From contig CM033116.1 in assembly GCA_019321725.1 (NCBI GenBank), positions 15,877,420 through 15,941,419 of the forward strand: 64,000 nucleotides of DNA. The letters are read 5' to 3'. Both the position numbers and the translations under genes were made by a program. The notes below the pieces were generated by a model, which was not told the origin of the DNA, did no database searches, and saw nothing but the letters and a program-made list of their open reading frames with translations. Source of the stretch: Paulownia fortunei (lineage: Eukaryota; Streptophyta; Magnoliopsida; Lamiales; Paulowniaceae). Below are positions 1 to 11,138 of the stretch, in pieces; within the stretch, counting starts at the first letter, position 1, and every line of letters begins with the position of its first letter.

Positions 1-815
1 AATGGAAGAAATAGTTAAAGCTCTCCTTGTCTCCAAGAATGACTCACTTTTCTCTCCAAGAATAGCTCTTTGTCCAGCAGCAAGCTCTCACTGTCCAGCA
101 ACCTTTTTCTGTCCAAGAACAACTCCTCACGTTCCCTCTTTTCTTTAGAGGCTCTTTGGGGTCCTTAAAATCAGATGGGAGAAGCCCTAAAGAGGGCTAA
201 AAACCTATTTTGCCTCTTTTATCTGTGTGGCAATGTGTAGGCGTTGACTGGATAGTCTAGCACAGGTAGGCACTATCTTTAGCATCTTCAACCTTTTTAA
301 ACCCATTGTGGACTAATTTTTATACCGAACCGGCTTTTAGTGACTTCATACAAATTGTGGCCCTATGTCTTGGATTTTCACAGGCACTTGAAACAACTAA
401 TTATAACATCTATGGAGATAGCTATGGCTAAAATACCAAGATATATCATAGTAAAAAATTGTAGCCTAGTGCTGACCCTTGAACTTGATGTTTATTATTG
501 AGATTGATAGAATTGGATTTTGTGTTAAACATAGAAGTTATAGATATATCTCTTATGTTTTTATTGGTTTAAGAATCAAGTCAAAATTGTATTTGAGTAA
601 AGATTTATGATTGAAATATGAAAATTGTCATCAATTGCACCACAATTCATATTATTCAACATTTCAACCAAGTTTTTGGTTTCTTTCCATTTTCTTTCCT
701 TTTTGTGATTACCTATAAGATTTCAAACTAAATGCATAATTAACAAAAACACTTGAAAACAAACCAAATGTTAATAAAAAGGCATATGAATTATTTATAT
801 AAAACTAACTTATCA
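1..815 (-). repeat. Partial 3' LTR (minus strand) of the gypsy element
   Basis: Near-identical direct repeat of 4473-5288, ending at 815 in TTATCA (TGATAA on the minus strand). About 770 bp of the LTR should lie left of the window. Confidence 0.85.
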
Positions 816-2590
816 AATACCCCCAAATTTTACCTTTTACTCGTCCTCGAGGAAAACTCAAAATCAAACAATCATAGGCTCATACTTTGGTCATGAATTA
901 CTAAACTTGATCAACCAATTCAAATGCCTCATCATTTTTTGATTGCACATGAATCTAAAGGTTAATGACAAAGCTAGTCAAATGACACTACAAAACTTTT
1001 ACTTCATTTATCTAGTCATGAATTCAAAATGTGTGTGTGTGAAGTGTCAAGCTCAAGTTCCATGCATGCATTTTAGGTATGAATTTCACGACCAATGATT
1101 CTCATGATCTAAGCAAAGGAGTTCTAGGTGTTCCATATGCTTGCTTTTCGTACAAATTCTCTACTAATATAGACACTTGCAAACTTGGATCAAAAGGACT
1201 TCAATAAGCTTGTAACGTAAGGCCTAGGTATTGGCTTACAAAAAAAGATAGGGATAAACAACGTAAGAGAGCATAAAGCATTGCAAATAGAATCTCACTC
1301 TCTTCATTTCTTTTCTATTTTCCAATGTTTTTTTTTTGTTTAGGATTCATGCTTTTCTTTTTCATAATCTTTTTTTTTTCTCTCTTTTTTTTCTTATTTT
1401 TTTTTCCTGAATCCCAAGGCTTCATTTTCTTATTCTTTTGCTTTCACAACACCCAAACTTATTTCTTTTCATCAACATGAGTTGTGGTTTATTTTATTTT
1501 ATTTTATTTTAATTTTCCTTGCTCATACTCCTAAATATATTCACCCACGCCCTAAACATGTCTCCATATGATTCCTTGATAAGATTGTGCACAAAATATC
1601 ATACTTTAAACTTTCTTAGGGACAATCATTGGTTTTTCAGGCTATAAAGGGTTGGTATAGTGAGCTTCAAGAAATGAAGTCAAATGGTGGTCATTCACAT
1701 GCCTTGCACATACCATTCTTTGGAAAGCAACTCAAAGGGATAACTAGTGAATAGAAGTGTGATCATGGTAGGCTTGAATGACACAATCGAGTCAAAGATG
1801 GCCTAAATCATTTTCAAGTTTGTAGTTATCTAGAATTTTATCTCAAGCAAGTTTTAGAACACCACAAAATGACCAATACAACTCATTGGAAGTAAAATCC
1901 AACACCAAGTAGCATGTAATTCACAAGATTTTGACACGATGTACTCAATAAAAATTCATCATTCATGACAAGGATCAAATACACACATGAATCACCATGT
2001 CATAAGACTAGCAATCTTTCTTTCCTCTAAACTCTATACAATATCAATTAGGCATCATCATAGGCAATCGGTAATTAATTTATTCATTCAATCACAAAAC
2101 ATGAACTTAACTTAGTTTGTCAATAAAGTATGCTTGCTCTTGGACTCTCATCACTCAACGTGTGTAATATAAATTGAAAAATTTAGCTCAATTTTTCATA
2201 TAAAGCTCAAACACACAAAATACAAATCCCACCTCCAACTTTAAAATTGTCCTCAATGTTTAAAAAATTAAAGCACATAAGAGGTGGAAATAAGAAACTC
2301 CCATTTCTAATAGATGATGCACTTGGAGTTCATGGGAGATTTACACATATCACCAAGTCGACATTTACCTACACAAGAAAAGAAAGTATCAAAACTTATG
2401 GACAAAAGCAACGAAAGTGAGAACACAAACATAAACAAAGAAATATAATAGCTAAACATGCCTAAATCTAAAAAGCGAACATATTTCAAAAACTAACTAA
2501 GAAATTATTAAAAAGCAAAGGAAAAAAAGACTTGGGTTGCCTCCCAAGAAGCGCTTAGTTTATAGTATTTAGCTAGACTATCTTCTTTAC
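816..2590. other. Non-coding internal DNA of the gypsy element
   Basis: No credible gene is seen. A long T/C-rich stretch at about 1310-1410 is purine-rich on the minus strand. Near 2531-2560 the minus strand has a GGGAGGCAACCC segment often seen 3' of pol in plant gypsy elements. The 60-residue frame at 2307-2489 is low-complexity and treated as chance. Confidence 0.5.
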
Positions 2591-3022
2591 TCATCCCAGA
2601 TCTAAAAATAAGTGTTTATCATGCCATATCTTTGTGTGCTCTAAGAGTGTAGGTGATCCTTTCGGATAGGCAAGGCGAGGATGATCCAGAGTTGCATCAA
2701 GGGCCTTTTGGACATCAATAAGTGTATCCCCTATTACTGCGAATGGTCTTCCAAACATGGTAAAGATGTACCTATCTTTTACCGTATTAAAAATAAAAAA
2801 ATCTGTAGAGCACAAGAATTGGTCATCATTGCCAAGCATATCTTGAGTCACCCTAGTAGGCCTTGCTTCATCTAGTGCATGATTTCTGAAATTAAACAAT
2901 GAAACTGAATTAGTGCTTGCATTTAGATCATACAATGTTATTTCACAAGTAGAGTTTCCAATTGAATAAGGGATAATGAAACTCCCTAAATTGGTTAGCA
3001 CTTGAGGTGGCTTCTCTTGCAA
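2591..3022 (-). pseudogene. Gypsy aspartic-protease remnant
   Basis: This 143-codon open frame resembles the retropepsin part of Athila/Tat-type gag-pol. Visible pieces are GSFIIPYSIGN, then LNASTNSVSLFNF where the catalytic D-x-GAS motif should be, then FGRPFAVIGDTLIDVQK near residues 90-108. The active-site Asp-Ser/Thr-Gly has decayed (LNAST), so no protease activity is expected. A piece reading RLAYPKG lies downstream of its usual place, so the region is rearranged as well as mutated. It belongs to the gypsy element spanning 1-5288. Confidence 0.65.
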
Positions 3023-3676
3023 GATGGCATTGCACTTTTCAATAGTTTCACACTCCTCGATTTGTTGTTCTTAGATGGCTTTGCAATACTCCATTCGATT
3101 GATTTTCATTTTACTTGGAAAGTTTTCTTTATGTTTTTGAACATTAATTTCAGTTGCAAACTGTCCAATTTGATTTTCTATTAAATTCATTTGAGCTCCT
3201 AAACTTGAAGCTAGTTGCCCCAATTGAGTCTCGATGTTGTCTATTTTTGCTTCATTCTTATTGAATCAGGCTCTTGTTTCATCAATAAAAGTGCATAACA
3301 AATCCTCCAACGCTGCCTTTTTCTCACTTTTAGTTTCCATAAATGAAGTGCTAGTAGATGCCATTGAATTCATTCCTTGAGAAGCTCCATTAGAAGTCCA
3401 AGCTGCAAATTGGTTAGAAAGAAAAAAAATTTATGCAACTAATTGTGTAAACGGATCTACCTCAAGAACATCGATAACCATTTCAATTGAAGACCTCTTG
3501 GAAGGCTATTAATAGCTATTAGTAGCCATTACCTCAAGACTCCTAGCCTTGTGCATCAAATATATATAACCCAATGCAAGGCAAGACCACATCAAAATAT
3601 GGGAAGCAAATGAAAAAAATCTAAACTAAAATAAAGACTAAGTCATTACAATATTAATGCAATTTTGATAAAACAA

Positions 3677-3694
3677 TTCCCGACAATGGCGCTA
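3677..3694 (-). other. Mutated primer binding site, tRNA-Asp type
   Basis: The 18 bases match the usual plant Ty3/gypsy site complementary to tRNA-Asp at 14 positions. All four mismatches are transitions, which fits decay by cytosine deamination of a methylated element. It lies 13 bases inside the LTR boundary, on the minus strand. Confidence 0.7.
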
Positions 3695-3706
3695 AAAACT
3701 TATTCG

Positions 3707-5288
3707 TGAAATATATTACATATCGCAAGTGCACGATGTCCAATTTTAATACAACAGTGAATTGAGTATCGTATCCATAAGGATTGTAATCAAAAATTGT
3801 AGCAGGTATTGTAGTTCAAATAATCTCAATTTAATTTAGAGAATCAAGTGATGATTAAATAAAGTAGAAAAAATAAAATTACAAAAGACAAGACTAGAGT
3901 TTTTAGAAGTTATACAACAAACATCTTATGAACAAGGAATTCTAGAGGAATGACTCACCTAATTATCAATTATGTTCTTTCTTCCAAAATATACTAATTC
4001 AATTCAACAATACATGTAAGTCAAGAATTCCTAAGGTCATCAATTCCCTCTCTCGAGTGTCGAATTGATTATGAGTTCTAATATGAATTTCAATATCTCT
4101 ATAAAAACTCAAGAATAAAACTGTACAAAGGTTTAATAAATTCTTCTTCAAAACTTCAAAGGTTTCATAAGCTTCTCAACTCTATGATTCCTAGGTTGTT
4201 TATCTTTATGATCATGTATAATATTCCCTCTCTCGAGTATCAAACCTCATACATCAAACACTCTCAATTAATGGCCAAATAATTAAGATGCAATTTTAAA
4301 TAAGATAACACAAACAAGATAAATAACTTGAACTAATAATATTTGGAATTCAAAATATAGGATCAAATAAGGTTACATCATCCTCTAGAAAAAAATGTCT
4401 AATTCACCATGTATGAAAATAACATCAAGAAATACATAATAAAGAGCATGGAAATTATTCACCAATTTGTGAAATGGAAGAAATGGTTGAAGCTCTCCTT
4501 GTCTCCAAGAATGACTCACTTTTCTCTCCAAGAATAGCTCTCTGTCCAGCAGCAAGCTCTCACTGTCCAGCAACCTTCTTCTATCCAAGAACAACTCCTC
4601 ACATCCCCTCTTTTCTTTGGAGGCTCTTTGGGGTCCTTAAAATCAGATGGGAGAAGCCCTAAAGAGGGCTAAAAACCTATTTTGCCTCTTTTATCTGTGT
4701 GGCAATGTGTAGGCGCTGACTAGACAGCCTTGCAAAGCTAGGTACTGTCTTCAGCATCTTCAGCATCTTTAAACCTATTGTGGACTGTCTTTAGACCGAA
4801 TTGGCTTTTGGTGTCTTCATATGAATTATGGCCCTATGTCTTGGATTTTCACAGGCACTTGAATCAACTAATTATTACAACTGTGGAGACAGTTATGACT
4901 GAAATACCAAGATGTGTCAAAGTCGAAAATTACAGCCCAATACTGACTCTTGAACTCGATGTTTCTTATTGAGATCGATAGAATTGGATTTTATGTTAAA
5001 CATAGAAGTTATAGATATATCTCTTGTGTTTTTATTGGTTCAAGAATCAAGTCAAAATAATATTTGAGTAAAGAGTTATGACTGAAATACAAAAACTGTC
5101 ATCAGTTGCACCACAATTCAGATTCTTCAACATTTCAACCATATTTTTGGTTTCTTTCCATTTTCTTTTCTTTTTGTCATTACCTACAAGATTTCAAACT
5201 AAATACATAAAAAATAACAAAACACTTGAAAACAAACCAAATGTTAATAAAAAGGCATATGAATTATTGGTATAAAACCAACTTATCA
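3707..5288 (-). repeat. 5' LTR (minus strand) of the gypsy element
   Basis: The right boundary at 5288 is where the repeat shared with 1-815 stops; on the minus strand it opens with TGATAAG. The left boundary at 3707 is set by a CA dinucleotide lying 13 bases before the tRNA-Asp-like primer binding site. This gives an LTR of about 1.58 kb. Only its right half is seen twice in the window, because the partner is cut at base 1. Confidence 0.75.
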
Positions 5289-5658
5289 ATCATCATTATA
5301 TTGGTCATAAGTCATGGGACATCTTGATGCTCCATCTACATGAATGTTTGATGGGTGTTGTTTGACACTTAGTACCATATGAGCTCATAAAATTAGGGTA
5401 TATGGGAAGAGGTGAGATAAAACAAAGTTGAGGGTTGTATAATGATACAATTATCAAAGAGTTGACTACTGATAGAAATATTTCATGGGCTCATAAAACT
5501 GGAGTGTGAAATATTTCCGTTAGACTTCAAGCCCACTAGAAAATCTAATTTCCTAAACTTCTATTAGGGTGATGGAATTCAAAGAAAATAGTGGGAGGCA
5601 TTTAGTATTAAAGACCTTATATTAAATGAATATGTTTTTCTCATAGTTTACTCATTTT

Positions 5659-7907
5659 ATGCTTCATGCTTGTCTTGTAGATTTTTCTACTAAAATGGCA
5701 AAGAATCTACTTACAACAATCCTTAAACAAAATAAATTAATTGGACCAAACTTTGTCGATTGGCTAAGAAACCTTAAGATACTCATTCAATATCAGAAGA
5801 AGGCTTATGTCCTCGATACTGCGCCTCATTTGTTTCCACTGAAAGATATTATTTTAGAGGCTTATGTAGATTACCTATTTCATGTTGATGACAATCTGTA
5901 GGCTTAATGCTACAGGTTAGCATCGATGTCAAATAAGCTCCAGAGGCAGAATAAGGATCAAGATACTGCTTATGGGAACCTCCTTCACCTACAAGAGTTA
6001 TATGGTGAACGTACTCGACGGACGAGATATCAAAACTCAAAAGAGCTTTTCAGATGTCATATGACTGAGAGCTCTTCAGTCCAAAACCATAGATTAAAGA
6101 TGATGTGTTGAAAAGTTGGCATCCCTTAGAATCGTTATGGAGAACAAACTCTATATGGACCTTACAGTCTCTATCTCCCTCATTTGATATTTTTGTTGTC
6201 TGATAAGTGCATATTTTGACATATTTTTAGATCAAATCCTTTATACTTTTCTTGCTTTATTCTTGTTAATATTCTTGTTTTATTATTGTTTTGTGTTAGG
6301 GAATAAATGGAAGCATGTTTTCAGACTTGTGCAGTTTTTGTAATTTGAGCATAACTTCATGATCAAAAGCTCTATGGACCTGAAGCTTGTTTCATTTGAA
6401 AGCCAAGAGATAGAGGTACAACTTTTATGTTGGAGGCTCAGCCCAATTCAGTCTTGATGATAGCAGAAAATTCATCCAAGTAATTACACAAAATGGATCA
6501 CCAAAATTCGGATCAGAGTTCAGCCCAGTATTGACTTATTTTACCAATTCGGTTATATATCTTGAGCCCAAATTTATTTTGGTCTGAAATTCGGATATGT
6601 TATACCCAAGAGGTAAATAAACAAGTTTGATGAAGACAAGATGGTGTGAAAATGTGTCGAAATGGTAAAACCATAGGCTGCAAGTTGCTGCTGATGTTAC
6701 AGGGCGGCTCTTGGACATGACTCGGTAATTTGACCATATCTCCTTCATCCGATCGCCAAATTTGACAAAAGATATATGAAAATATATCAGCGTTGAAAGA
6801 TCTACAATTTTTTATTCTTCATATATCTTCAAAATCTGGCTGTATCTGACCGAAAAATATAATTCAATTCAGTGGATGAGAAATTTGTGTAACAACTTAC
6901 CAACTCTTGGCAACTAGCATACCACTTGATTAACCCCTCCATTATTTGTTTGGCCTCTAGCTTACTCCAAGTACTATAAATAGGCCATGTATTCAGCTTG
7001 TAAGAGAGGGGGGTAGAGGGTTTCTTTAGGCTAAGTTATCTAGTTTGTATGTTTTCTAGTATTGTAAGTTTTCTAGTAGTAATAGAAATGCATTCTCTAG
7101 TTTCTCTTATATTTTTAGTCTTTGTTACTTTTATTATGTCTTTCTAAATTTTATTTTGTTGAGGAAAAAGGGTGAATCTCTTGATGGAGGAAGAGAAATG
7201 GTTATAAGGGTAGAAATTGTTTAAGTATGTTGTATTATTATTATTATTTTTGATCTAAACCCTACTTATTTTTGTGGTGATTCTTGATTTATGTATCTCC
7301 AATGGCACAAAAAATACTTGGGTTCATTTAGCTTATTGTACGGTTTTACCCCACCGACTGCTAATGTGAAACCTTGATTTGTTGTTGACGAAGGAGTACA
7401 TAAATGCTTGATCCCATAAATAAGTGTTGGCGTTAAGAGATAATTTACAATAGTAAGACAATATCATGATTACCTTATTGCATGAGTTACTTGATAATAT
7501 CTTCCCATTGGAACCTTCATTATGTATGGATTCCAATTGTGGCAATTAATAGAGGTAAAAAGAATAAATAACCATTTATCTATCCAAAACTCAAGAGTGG
7601 ATCCCTAATCCTCAGTACTTTTATTACTTCGGTTTTTTCTTTAGCTACATCATACATTAATTGTTCATATATTTTTGATTCACATAAACTCCATCTTTTT
7701 ATAAATATAAACTTGAATTCTTCAAACAACTTCCCTGTGGATCGACCTCGGACTCACGAGAAATTTATTACTCACTACAACCTGCACTTGGGTTTGCAAC
7801 CTTAAAGTTGTAGCATTGTCAACTTTAACATGCACAACATGGAGACTGGTCTCCTTGAGCTTGTGAACATGTTAAAGACAGTTGAGTCCACCATGAAAAA
7901 AATAAGC
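5659..7907 (+). pseudogene. Copia gag (UBN2-like), split by a solo LTR
   Basis: The frame from 5695 reads as a copia gag: FVDWLRNLKILIQYQKKAYVLDT near the start and LQELYGERTRRTRY near 5980-6030, then KELFRCHMTESSSVQ. The usual long gag domain binds nucleic acid and assembles particles. A stop interrupts it near 5899. It is then broken at 6200 by a gypsy solo LTR. With the LTR and one TTGTC duplicate ignored, the frame continues at 7821 through LLELVNMLKTVESTMKK (7848-7898), as expected for this gag family. It is non-functional. Confidence 0.8.
6201..7815 (+). mobile_element. Solo Ty3/gypsy LTR inserted in copia gag
   Basis: The 1615-bp block starts TGATAAGTGCATATTTTGAC and ends in CA. It is bounded by identical 5-bp direct repeats TTGTC at 6196-6200 and 7816-7820. 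Its 3' part has the CTGTGGATCGACCTCGGACT motif common at the end of plant gypsy LTRs. No internal gypsy sequence is present, so it is a solo LTR left by LTR-LTR recombination. It is a different family from the LTRs at 1-815 and 3707-5288. Short ORFs inside it are chance frames. Confidence 0.9.
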
Positions 7908-7989
7908 CAATACTGCTTTTGGATCTTCTTCTGGATCAAATGCTAAAAATTCCAAGAGAGGAAAGAATAAAGGAAAAAGTTTCTCCAAA

Positions 7990-9100
7990 TCCAATAAGAT
8001 GAAAGCAAATGACAGTGTCAAGAAAGTTTTTTCTCAAGCCAATGATAAGTGCTGTTACTGTATCAAACCAAGATACTGGAAGAGGAATTGCAATGAGTAT
8101 ATTGCAAGCCTGAAGAGTTCAAGTATATATTTTGTTGAAGTTAGCTTATCTATTAATAATACTTTTTGGGTATTGGATACTGGTTGTGGCTTATATATCT
8201 GCAATGATTTGCGGAGGATGACAAGAAGTAGAAAGTTGGATGGAGGAGAGATGGTCCTAAGGATAGGGAATGGAGCAAGAGTTGTTACATTAGCTATAGA
8301 CCCTGTAATAGTTTTAAGTAATTGTCTTTTCGTTCTCGATATTATTAAGAACATTGTCTCTATTACAGTTTTGGATAGAGAATGTTTTAGATTTACCATT
8401 GAGAATGAAAATTATTCCATTTACAAACATTCTAATTTTATCTATTTGGGTTCTTTGACGAATTATTTACATATTGTTACTCCCCATAACCCCATTTTCA
8501 TAATTCAATAAAATAAAAGAAAATTAGATAATCATAGTTCCATGAGCCTACGATACACAAGATTAGGGCATATTTTTTAGAAAATGATTAACAAGTTGGT
8601 ATAATTACTTGATTTAAAGAATAAGCAAGAATTGTCAATATGTGAATCTTGCCTCAAAGGAAAGATGACCAAATCTCCATTTGTTGGACAAGTGAAGCGA
8701 GCCAAACATCTATTGGATTTGATCCATATAGATGTACACCACTATGTGTTAGTACCCGATGGAACTATAACTACTTCTTAACCTTTATAGATGCTTTTCT
8801 AGGTATGGTTATGTGTACCTTTTAAGGTAAAAGTCTGAAGTATTTGAAAAGTTGAAAGAATTCAAAACTGAAGAAGAGAAATAAATTGGCTTAAGTATAA
8901 AAATTCTTCAATCTAATCGAGGAGGTGAATACTTAAACACAGAGTTTTGGATTATCTAAAAGAGAATGAGATTCTCTCATAGTGGACTCCTCCTACTACT
9001 CCACAACTTAACAGAATTGCGGAATGCAGGAATTGAACCTTGTTGGACATGATTCAATCTATGTTGAGCTTCACTATATTGCCTCTTTCATTTTGGGGCT
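7990..9100 (+). pseudogene. Copia zinc knuckle, protease and integrase remnants
   Basis: A 170-codon open frame (7999-8511) has a zinc-knuckle-like CYCIKPRYWKRNC, where the usual His is Tyr, followed by the protease motif WVLDTG. From about 8560 the GAG-pre-integrase region reads on with ICESCLKGKMTKSPFVGQ near 8640-8695. Integrase core traces (a D-R-G-G-E-Y-like segment near 8912-8935 and a TPPTTPQLN-like segment near 8989) continue with frameshifts to about 9100. Family order and motifs are clear, but several stops exclude function. Confidence 0.8.
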
Positions 9101-9499
9101 ATGCCTTGGAAACGACAACATACCTATTAAATCTTGGTGCCATCTAAAGTCATGCCCAAAACACCGTAAGACACCTTCCTATAAATACCTTAGGGTATGG
9201 GGTGTGTTGCTTATGTGAAGCAAATAGTGGGAGATAAGTTGGATATGAGATCCAGCTTATGCAAATTTATAGGATATCCAAAGGAGTCTATTGGATATTT
9301 CTACAACGCCTTGGAATAAAAGGTGTTTGTTTCAAGTAATGCTACCTTCCTTGAAGAAGAATTTCTATTACATAGAAATGACAAAGTCGTGGAACTTGAA
9401 GAAGTTTAAGAACCACAGAATGCCCCAACTATCGTAGTAGATAACACACCAGCTGATACTGGGCCCTCTAAGGCACAACCTCTTTGAAGATCCGAAAGG

Positions 9500-11076
9500 G
9501 TGTCAAGGGTACCTATGAGGTACAACTTTTTGTTAGAGAACAAAGAAGAGGGACTCCCCTTGGATAATGATCCAAGAAGCTATGGAGAGGCAATATCTGA
9601 CATCAACTCGGAGAAGTGGCAAGAAGCCATACAATCCGAGATGGACTCCATATACTCCAACAATGTATGAACCTTGGTGGACTCACCACAGGGAATTATT
9701 CCTATTGGTTGCAAATGGATCTACAAGTGGAAGCTTGGAGTAGATAGAGAAGTAGCAATCTATAAAGCACGTCTGGTTGCAAAATGTTATACTTAGAAGC
9801 AAGGAATTGATTATGAGAAAACTTTTTCACCAGTGGCGATGCTTAAATCCATCTGGATTTTGCTAGCCATATCCTCACATTATGACTATGAGATATGAAA
9901 AATGGATATGAAAATTGCTTTTCTTAATGGAAACATTACCAGCCAGAAGGCTTCATATCCAGTGGGAGCGAGCAAAAGGTTTGCAAGTTCTAGAGATCCA
10001 ATTATGGACTTAAACAAGTTTCGAGAAGTTGGAACATCTGGTTTGATGAAACAATCAAAATATTTGATTATCATAAGAACCCGGATGAACCATGTGTCTA
10101 AAAGAAGGTTAGTGGGAGTGTAGTTATGTTTGTTGTGTTCTATGTTGATGACATCTTACTCATTGGGAATAATGTAGGGATATTGCAATCAACAAGGACT
10201 TAGTTGTCTAATCAATTTTCCATGAAGGACTTGGGAGATGCATCTTTTATCCTAGGGATGAAAATCTATAGAGATAGATCCAGAAGGATATCGGACTATC
10301 TCAATCTATGTACATAGATAAAGTGCTAAAAAGGTTTAGTATGGAGAAATTCAAATGAGGATTCCTACCTATGAGTCAAGGGGTTTCACTCTCTAAGGCT
10401 ATGTCTCTTAAGATACCTGAAGAGAGAGAAAGAATAACTTGCATACCTTATGCTTCCGCAATAGGGAATATAATGTATGCAATGTTGTGTACAAGGCCTA
10501 ATATTGCACATGCTCTGAGTGTCACAAGCAAATATCAATCTAATCCAGGGAAAGAAAATAAGAAAGTCGTTAAGATGATCATCAAGTACTTGAGAAGGAC
10601 TAAGGATATCTTTTTGATATATGGTAATGGATAACTAAAACTAGAGGGATACACAAACTCTATTTTTTAGTTCAATATAGACGACTCGAAGTCCACATCT
10701 GGTATATATTCACCTTGAATGGTAGTGCGGTTAGTTGGAAAAGTTTCAAGCAAGAGACGACTACAGAATCTACCACTGAAGCTAAATATATTGTTGTATT
10801 AGATGCAACAAAAGAAGTTGTTTAGATAGGAAACTTCATTCAAAGATTGGGTGTAGTTCCATCCATTGTTGATCCAGTTATGATTTACTGTGATAACAAT
10901 AGAGCCATTGCACAAGCAAATGAGCCAAGATCTTATTAAAGATCCAAACACATACTGAGCCGATATCACTTAATCAGAGAGATCATTGGTAGAGGCGATG
11001 TCATTGTGGATCGAGTTGTCTCAACAGAAAATATAGCAGACCCACTTACTAAGCCCTTAGCACAGAAGGTATTCGA
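9500..11076 (+). pseudogene. Copia reverse transcriptase and RNase H remnants
   Basis: The reverse transcriptase start is recognisable at about 9600-9800 as SEKWQEAIQSEMDSI and CKWIYKWKLGVD, with stops. The YVDD catalytic box survives as FYVDDILLIGN near 10138-10170. The connection and RNase H follow: YASAIGNIMYAMLCTRPNI (10450-10506), the KSTSG segment near 10691, and ENIADPLTKPL near 11027-11060. The pol end lies close to the purine tract before the 3' LTR. Multiple stops and frameshifts show it is dead. Confidence 0.8.
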
Positions 11077-11138
11077 TGGACATCTCGAGAAGATGGGCCT
11101 TACATACATGGGAAGAGAAGCTAGGGCAAGTGGGAGAT

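Larger units (their letters stand above)
1..5288 (-). mobile_element. Decayed Ty3/gypsy LTR retrotransposon, minus strand, left LTR cut by window edge
   Basis: A direct repeat of about 815 bp (1-815 and 4473-5288) flanks about 2.9 kb of internal DNA. Read on the minus strand the LTR starts TGATAAGTT at 5288 and its copy starts at 815. Just inside the downstream LTR the minus strand carries a G-rich polypurine tract (AATTTGGGGGTATT, about 816-829). Just inside the upstream LTR is a primer binding site resembling the tRNA-Asp type. The internal region keeps only a protease-like fragment; no reverse transcriptase or integrase is readable. The element is therefore internally deleted or was non-autonomous. 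The two LTR copies differ at many positions by eye, mostly transitions, so it is not recent. The left LTR continues outside the window, so the target duplication cannot be checked; the five bases right of the element are ATCAT. Confidence 0.85.

Noticed and set aside
8055..8399. 114-codon minus-strand ORF opposite copia protease
   Set aside because: A shadow of the plus-strand protease/zinc-knuckle reading frame.
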